The notes under the pieces are model-generated. The model did not search any database and was not told where the DNA came from. It saw nothing but the letters and a program-made list of their open reading frames with translations. Positions 61,070 through 64,000 of a DNA stretch of 64,000 nt are shown one piece after another. Within the stretch, counting starts at the first letter, position 1. Each line of letters starts with the position of its first letter. Source of the DNA: Fidelibacterota bacterium (GTDB lineage Bacteria > Fidelibacterota > Marinisomatia > SCGC-AAA003-L08 > TS1B11); the NCBI GenBank assembly GCA_020354025.1, contig CP070638.1:2187097-2251096 (forward strand), read 5' to 3'. The position numbers and the translations under genes were made by a program.

Positions 61070-63493
61070 ATGTTCAAGAATTACGCCACTATTGCCGTGC
61101 GCAATTTTCTCAAGCACTGGTTCTTCTCGCTTATCAACGTGCTGGGGCTATCCGTCGGGCTGGCCTGCTCCATCCTGCTGCTGTTGTACGTCTTCGATGA
61201 GCTCAGCTACGACCGCTTCTACACCACCGCTGACCGCGTTGTTCGGATCAGCTTTGATGCCAAGATCGGAGAACAGGAAATCCTGGGAACCGTGACCCCC
61301 GCCCCCTTGGCCGCTACCCTCAGGGCGGAATTCCCGGAGGTCGAAACCGCCGTTCGCATATGGAGTTTCGGAATCCCTGTCATGCGCTACGGGGACAAGG
61401 TGTTCAGCGAGGGGAAATGGGTCTTCGCCGATTCCACCTTCTTCCAGGTGTTCCCCGTGCGGCTTATCATGGGCAATCCCACCCGGGCTCTCGCCCAGCC
61501 CAGATCCCTGGTTATTACCGCCTCTACAGCCCAGCGCTATTTCGGGCAGGCAAATCCCATGGGAAAAATGTTGACAAAGAATAATAGCGAAGAACTGGCC
61601 GTTACCGGAGTCATTGAGGACTTCCCCGGGAATTCCCATTTCCATTTCGATATGCTCCAGTCCATGCTGGATTATTCCAGAGCCGAATACTCCGATTGGG
61701 TGAGCCACCAGTACACCACTTATGTCCTCCTTAAGGAGGGTCCCAATTTCGCCGCCCTCGAGACCAAGCTCGAGGATCTGGTACACCGATACGTGGGCCC
61801 CCAGGTGGAGGCCACCTTGGGAATCACACTCGACCAGGTCTTCGAGTCCGGCGGCCGCTGGAAATACCCGGTTCAGCCGCTGACATCCATCCACCTCAGC
61901 TCCAATCTCCTAGGCGATTTCGAGCCTGGCGGGGATATCACTTTCGTGAGTATCCTGATGGTAGTGGCTGCATTTATCGTGATCCTGGCCACCATCAATT
62001 TCATGAACCTGGCTACCGCCCGGTCGGCCACTCGCGCTAAGGAAGTCGGGGTACGCAAGACCCTGGGCGCCCAGCAGTCTCAGCTGGTCACACAGTTCCT
62101 CTCCGAATCGGTCCTGCTCGGGCTGATCTCGCTCATCATTGCCCTGATACTTATCCAGCTGGTCCTACCTGTGTACAACAATTTTACCGGGAAAATCCTT
62201 TCCGTGCCCTACCTGGATCACTGGTGGGTAATTCCCGCCCTGCTGGCGTTTACCGTATTCACCGGCCTCTTCGCCGGTTCATACCCAGCACTTTTCATGG
62301 CTGCCTTTAGCCCAGTCTCCGTAATGAAAGGTGGCCACTCCGTCCGACCCGGAAAAAAATACCTAAGGAACGGTCTGGTGGTATTCCAGTTCACCATCTC
62401 CATGATATTGCTGGTGGGAGCGCTGGTTATCCGGGGGCAGCTGCATTATATCCGGAGTATGCCTAAAGGTTTCAACCAGGAACACCTACTGGTCGTTGAC
62501 AAATTTAGCGATCTTGGTACCCAGGCTCACATCATGAAGGAGAATCTTCTCGGTCGCGCCGATATCACCTCTGCTTCAGGTGCCCTGCAAGTACCAGGCC
62601 TCGAATTCAACGGCGGCATCAACGCCTATCAGGTTGCGGGTGATGTGGAAAAGCACATTCTCTGGTCCACGTTTACCGACGCTGATTTCGCCGAGACCTA
62701 TGAGCTGGACCTAGTGACCGGCCGCTATTTCTCCGATGAGATGGCCACCGATACCCTCGCCGTGGTCCTCAATGAATCCGCTGTCAATGCCCTAGGATTG
62801 ACGGACCCGCTGAATTCTATCATCCATCCGCCTGATGATTCGGATGGTGAGGGGGAACGATTCCACGTCATCGGGATCGTGCGTGATTTCCATTTCGAAT
62901 CCTTCCACCAACCCATCCACCCCCTCGTCTTCCGGCTGAACCGCGTCAACGACATCGGGAATCATCTTGCCCTGCGAGTAAATACCGACGACCTCCCCGC
63001 TACCCTAGCCGCGGTGGAAGCCCAGTGGGATCAGTTCTCTAACGGTCAGGTGTTTGAATACTTCTTCTACGATGACGTGTTCGATATCAGCTACATTACC
63101 GAGCAGCAGTCCAGCAGGCTCATTACCTCCTTCGCCATCCTGGCCATATTCATAGCCTGCCTGGGCCTCTTTGGCCTCGGAGCCTTCATGGCTCAGCAGC
63201 GCACAAAGGAGATCGGCATCCGGAAAGTGCTCGGGGCCACCAAGACAAGCGTCGTCGCTCTCCTGTCTCGCGAGGTCGTGAAACTGGTCGTGCTGGCTGC
63301 GCTGTTGTGCGTACCGGTGGCGTATTATCTCATGCAGAACTGGCTTCAGAATTTCGCCTACCGTATCAGCCTGTCACCGATCCCCTTTCTCGAAGCGGGC
63401 TTCATAACTTTGATCATCGCCTTGGTGACTGTGAGCTACCATGCAGTTAAGGCGGCCTTGGCCAATACGGTGGATTCCTTACGCTATGAATGA
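61070..63493 (+). CDS. FtsX/MacB-like ABC transporter permease, 807 residues
   Basis: A typical two-unit permease of the FCB group: first membrane helix about 20-42 (NVLGLSVGLACSILLLLYVF), a periplasmic MacB-type core domain, FtsX helices about 290-430 with the ATRAKEVGVRKTLGAQQSQL coupling segment, a second core domain and a C-terminal set of helices with QQRTKEIGIRKVLGATKTSV. Such proteins work with an ATPase in export or mechanotransduction, but no ATPase gene is in the window. It follows the tRNA-Leu terminator by about 185 bp and ends the coding part of the window. Weak ribosome binding site. Confidence 0.9.
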   Translation: MFKNYATIAVRNFLKHWFFSLINVLGLSVGLACSILLLLYVFDELSYDRFYTTADRVVRISFDAKIGEQEILGTVTPAPLAATLRAEFPEVETAVRIWSFGIPVMRYGDKVFSEGKWVFADSTFFQVFPVRLIMGNPTRALAQPRSLVITASTAQRYFGQANPMGKMLTKNNSEELAVTGVIEDFPGNSHFHFDMLQSMLDYSRAEYSDWVSHQYTTYVLLKEGPNFAALETKLEDLVHRYVGPQVEATLGITLDQVFESGGRWKYPVQPLTSIHLSSNLLGDFEPGGDITFVSILMVVAAFIVILATINFMNLATARSATRAKEVGVRKTLGAQQSQLVTQFLSESVLLGLISLIIALILIQLVLPVYNNFTGKILSVPYLDHWWVIPALLAFTVFTGLFAGSYPALFMAAFSPVSVMKGGHSVRPGKKYLRNGLVVFQFTISMILLVGALVIRGQLHYIRSMPKGFNQEHLLVVDKFSDLGTQAHIMKENLLGRADITSASGALQVPGLEFNGGINAYQVAGDVEKHILWSTFTDADFAETYELDLVTGRYFSDEMATDTLAVVLNESAVNALGLTDPLNSIIHPPDDSDGEGERFHVIGIVRDFHFESFHQPIHPLVFRLNRVNDIGNHLALRVNTDDLPATLAAVEAQWDQFSNGQVFEYFFYDDVFDISYITEQQSSRLITSFAILAIFIACLGLFGLGAFMAQQRTKEIGIRKVLGATKTSVVALLSREVVKLVVLAALLCVPVAYYLMQNWLQNFAYRISLSPIPFLEAGFITLIIALVTVSYHAVKAALANTVDSLRYE

Positions 63494-63701
63494 ACCATAG
63501 CATCATCGACCTGAGACAGGACTTGCCCTCCTGTTCCCGATCTGGCCCACGTCAGAGCTAATATCTGAAAGTTCACATAACATCAGTGCACGAAACGGAA
63601 TCTGTACGGGGAATAGTGCCTGTAACATCATCTATGCTTTTAGCCTTTGAACTACAGGTCGCAGAGGGAACAACGTAAGGATGTATAAACCGGGGTCTTT
63701 G

Positions 63702-63736
63702 AGTCTCGGGCACTTGTAAGCCCCCTTCTCAGGGGG
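63702..63736 (+). repeat. second partial copy of the tRNA-Leu 3' end and hairpin
   Basis: Bases 63702-63716 repeat 60840-60854 exactly (15 bases: end of T stem, acceptor strand, discriminator and four more). They are followed by a hairpin CCCCCT-TCTC-AGGGGG (63721-63736) at the place of the tRNA terminator. The rest of a tRNA is not visible upstream, so this is a fragment, about 2.86 kb from the intact gene. Confidence 0.7.
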
Positions 63737-63948
63737 TATTTCTGTGTCCGGGACTAATCCCTGATTCAGCAGTACTCCCACATTCTGCGGGACAAATACT
63801 TCTTCATGGACTTAGAGTACTCGGGAGTTGCCAGCCAAGGGAATGGAAATATACGAAGGAGTATTTCCACTCGTCATCTATTCAGGATCCCTCCGCCTCC
63901 CTGTCTACCTTCATAGCAGTATCGCTACGCTTTTAATCCAAAATGTTT

Positions 63949-63963
63949 ATTTGTAATACAAAT
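63949..63963. repeat. 15-bp palindrome
   Basis: ATTTGTA-A-TACAAAT, perfect 7-bp arms with one central base. Its form suits a dimeric regulator, but the gene it would control is outside the window. Confidence 0.35.
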
Positions 63964-64000
63964 GAGCAAGGGGCTCATTCTTGTTGCGTCTGATCCGGTC

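Larger units (their letters stand above)
63494..64000. other. gene-free end of window
   Basis: 507 bp with no gene that I can support. It contains the tRNA-end repeat (63702-63736) and a palindrome (63949-63963), both listed separately. Confidence 0.5.

Noticed and set aside
61148-61894. 248-codon frame antisense to the permease gene
   Set aside because: The permease has full family features; the antisense stretch is a GC-rich shadow.
60840-63736. A complete integrative element between the two tRNA-end copies
   Set aside because: No integrase, excisionase or other mobility gene lies between them; only a permease. Kept as a repeat, not as an element.
1-64000. CRISPR arrays, insertion sequences, rRNA genes
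   Set aside because: I saw no regularly spaced short repeats, no transposase motif or terminal inverted repeat pair, and no rRNA-like stretch. TPR and FG-GAP repeats explain the repeated DNA.

Overview
The window looks like a chromosomal piece of an uncultivated, free-living heterotroph of the FCB superphylum, possibly Marinimicrobia/SAR406-like or a neighbouring candidate phylum. This is inferred from gene content: many FG-GAP/ASPIC-UnbV (CRTAC1-type) proteins, a TonB receptor with a carboxypeptidase-like N-terminal domain, a PorV-like barrel, TAT-exported Gfo/Idh oxidoreductases and an 807-residue FtsX/MacB-like permease. There is no rRNA operon, CRISPR array, phage module, integrase or intact insertion sequence. 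The only RNA gene seen is a tRNA-Leu(CAG).

Layout. 1-132 is the start of a minus-strand UDP-GlcNAc 2-epimerase gene cut by the window edge. 0.6-7.1 kb is a glycan block: a heparinase II/III-type lyase, a sodium:solute symporter, a GH130 phosphorylase and, divergently, a GH26 beta-mannanase, together reading as a small beta-mannan route. 7.6-10.5 kb is a sugar operon (degenerate ROK protein, MFS transporter, SIS-domain protein). 10.7-12.6 kb has a DHH phosphoesterase, a small unknown and a cupin. 12.9-18.05 kb is a five-gene minus-strand signalling operon: unknown protein, 36-residue-repeat coiled coil, GAF-GAF-PAS class III cyclase and two TPR proteins.

18.6-36.4 kb is the most unusual part. 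Ten plus-strand genes encode a TPR/FG-GAP/ASPIC lipoprotein, two more CRTAC1 proteins, a Rid-fold protein next to a DAHP synthase, a hydrazine-synthase-alpha-like cytochrome lipoprotein, a ten-haem-motif fusion cytochrome (two tetrahaem modules, YVTN propeller, MauG-like end), a sensor-type propeller and two Leu/Ile/Val-type binding proteins with no transporter. From 25.97 kb the gaps are 1-42 bp, so this is almost certainly one operon. I infer an envelope redox/sensing module; its substrate is unknown.

36.4-40.8 kb holds two convergent secreted Gfo/Idh oxidoreductases with a strong shared terminator, and a polysaccharide deacetylase lipoprotein. 41.0-48.95 kb is a minus-strand set of two CRTAC1 proteins and three TPR lipoproteins that look like duplicated cassettes. 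49.3-56.2 kb is a three-gene outer-membrane operon (TonB receptor, large secreted protein, PorV-like barrel). 56.2-57.3 kb contains a decayed 3-phytase relic, followed by a compositionally distinct GH78 rhamnosidase, the tRNA-Leu with a terminator, a permease without an ATPase, and a second partial copy of the tRNA 3' end.
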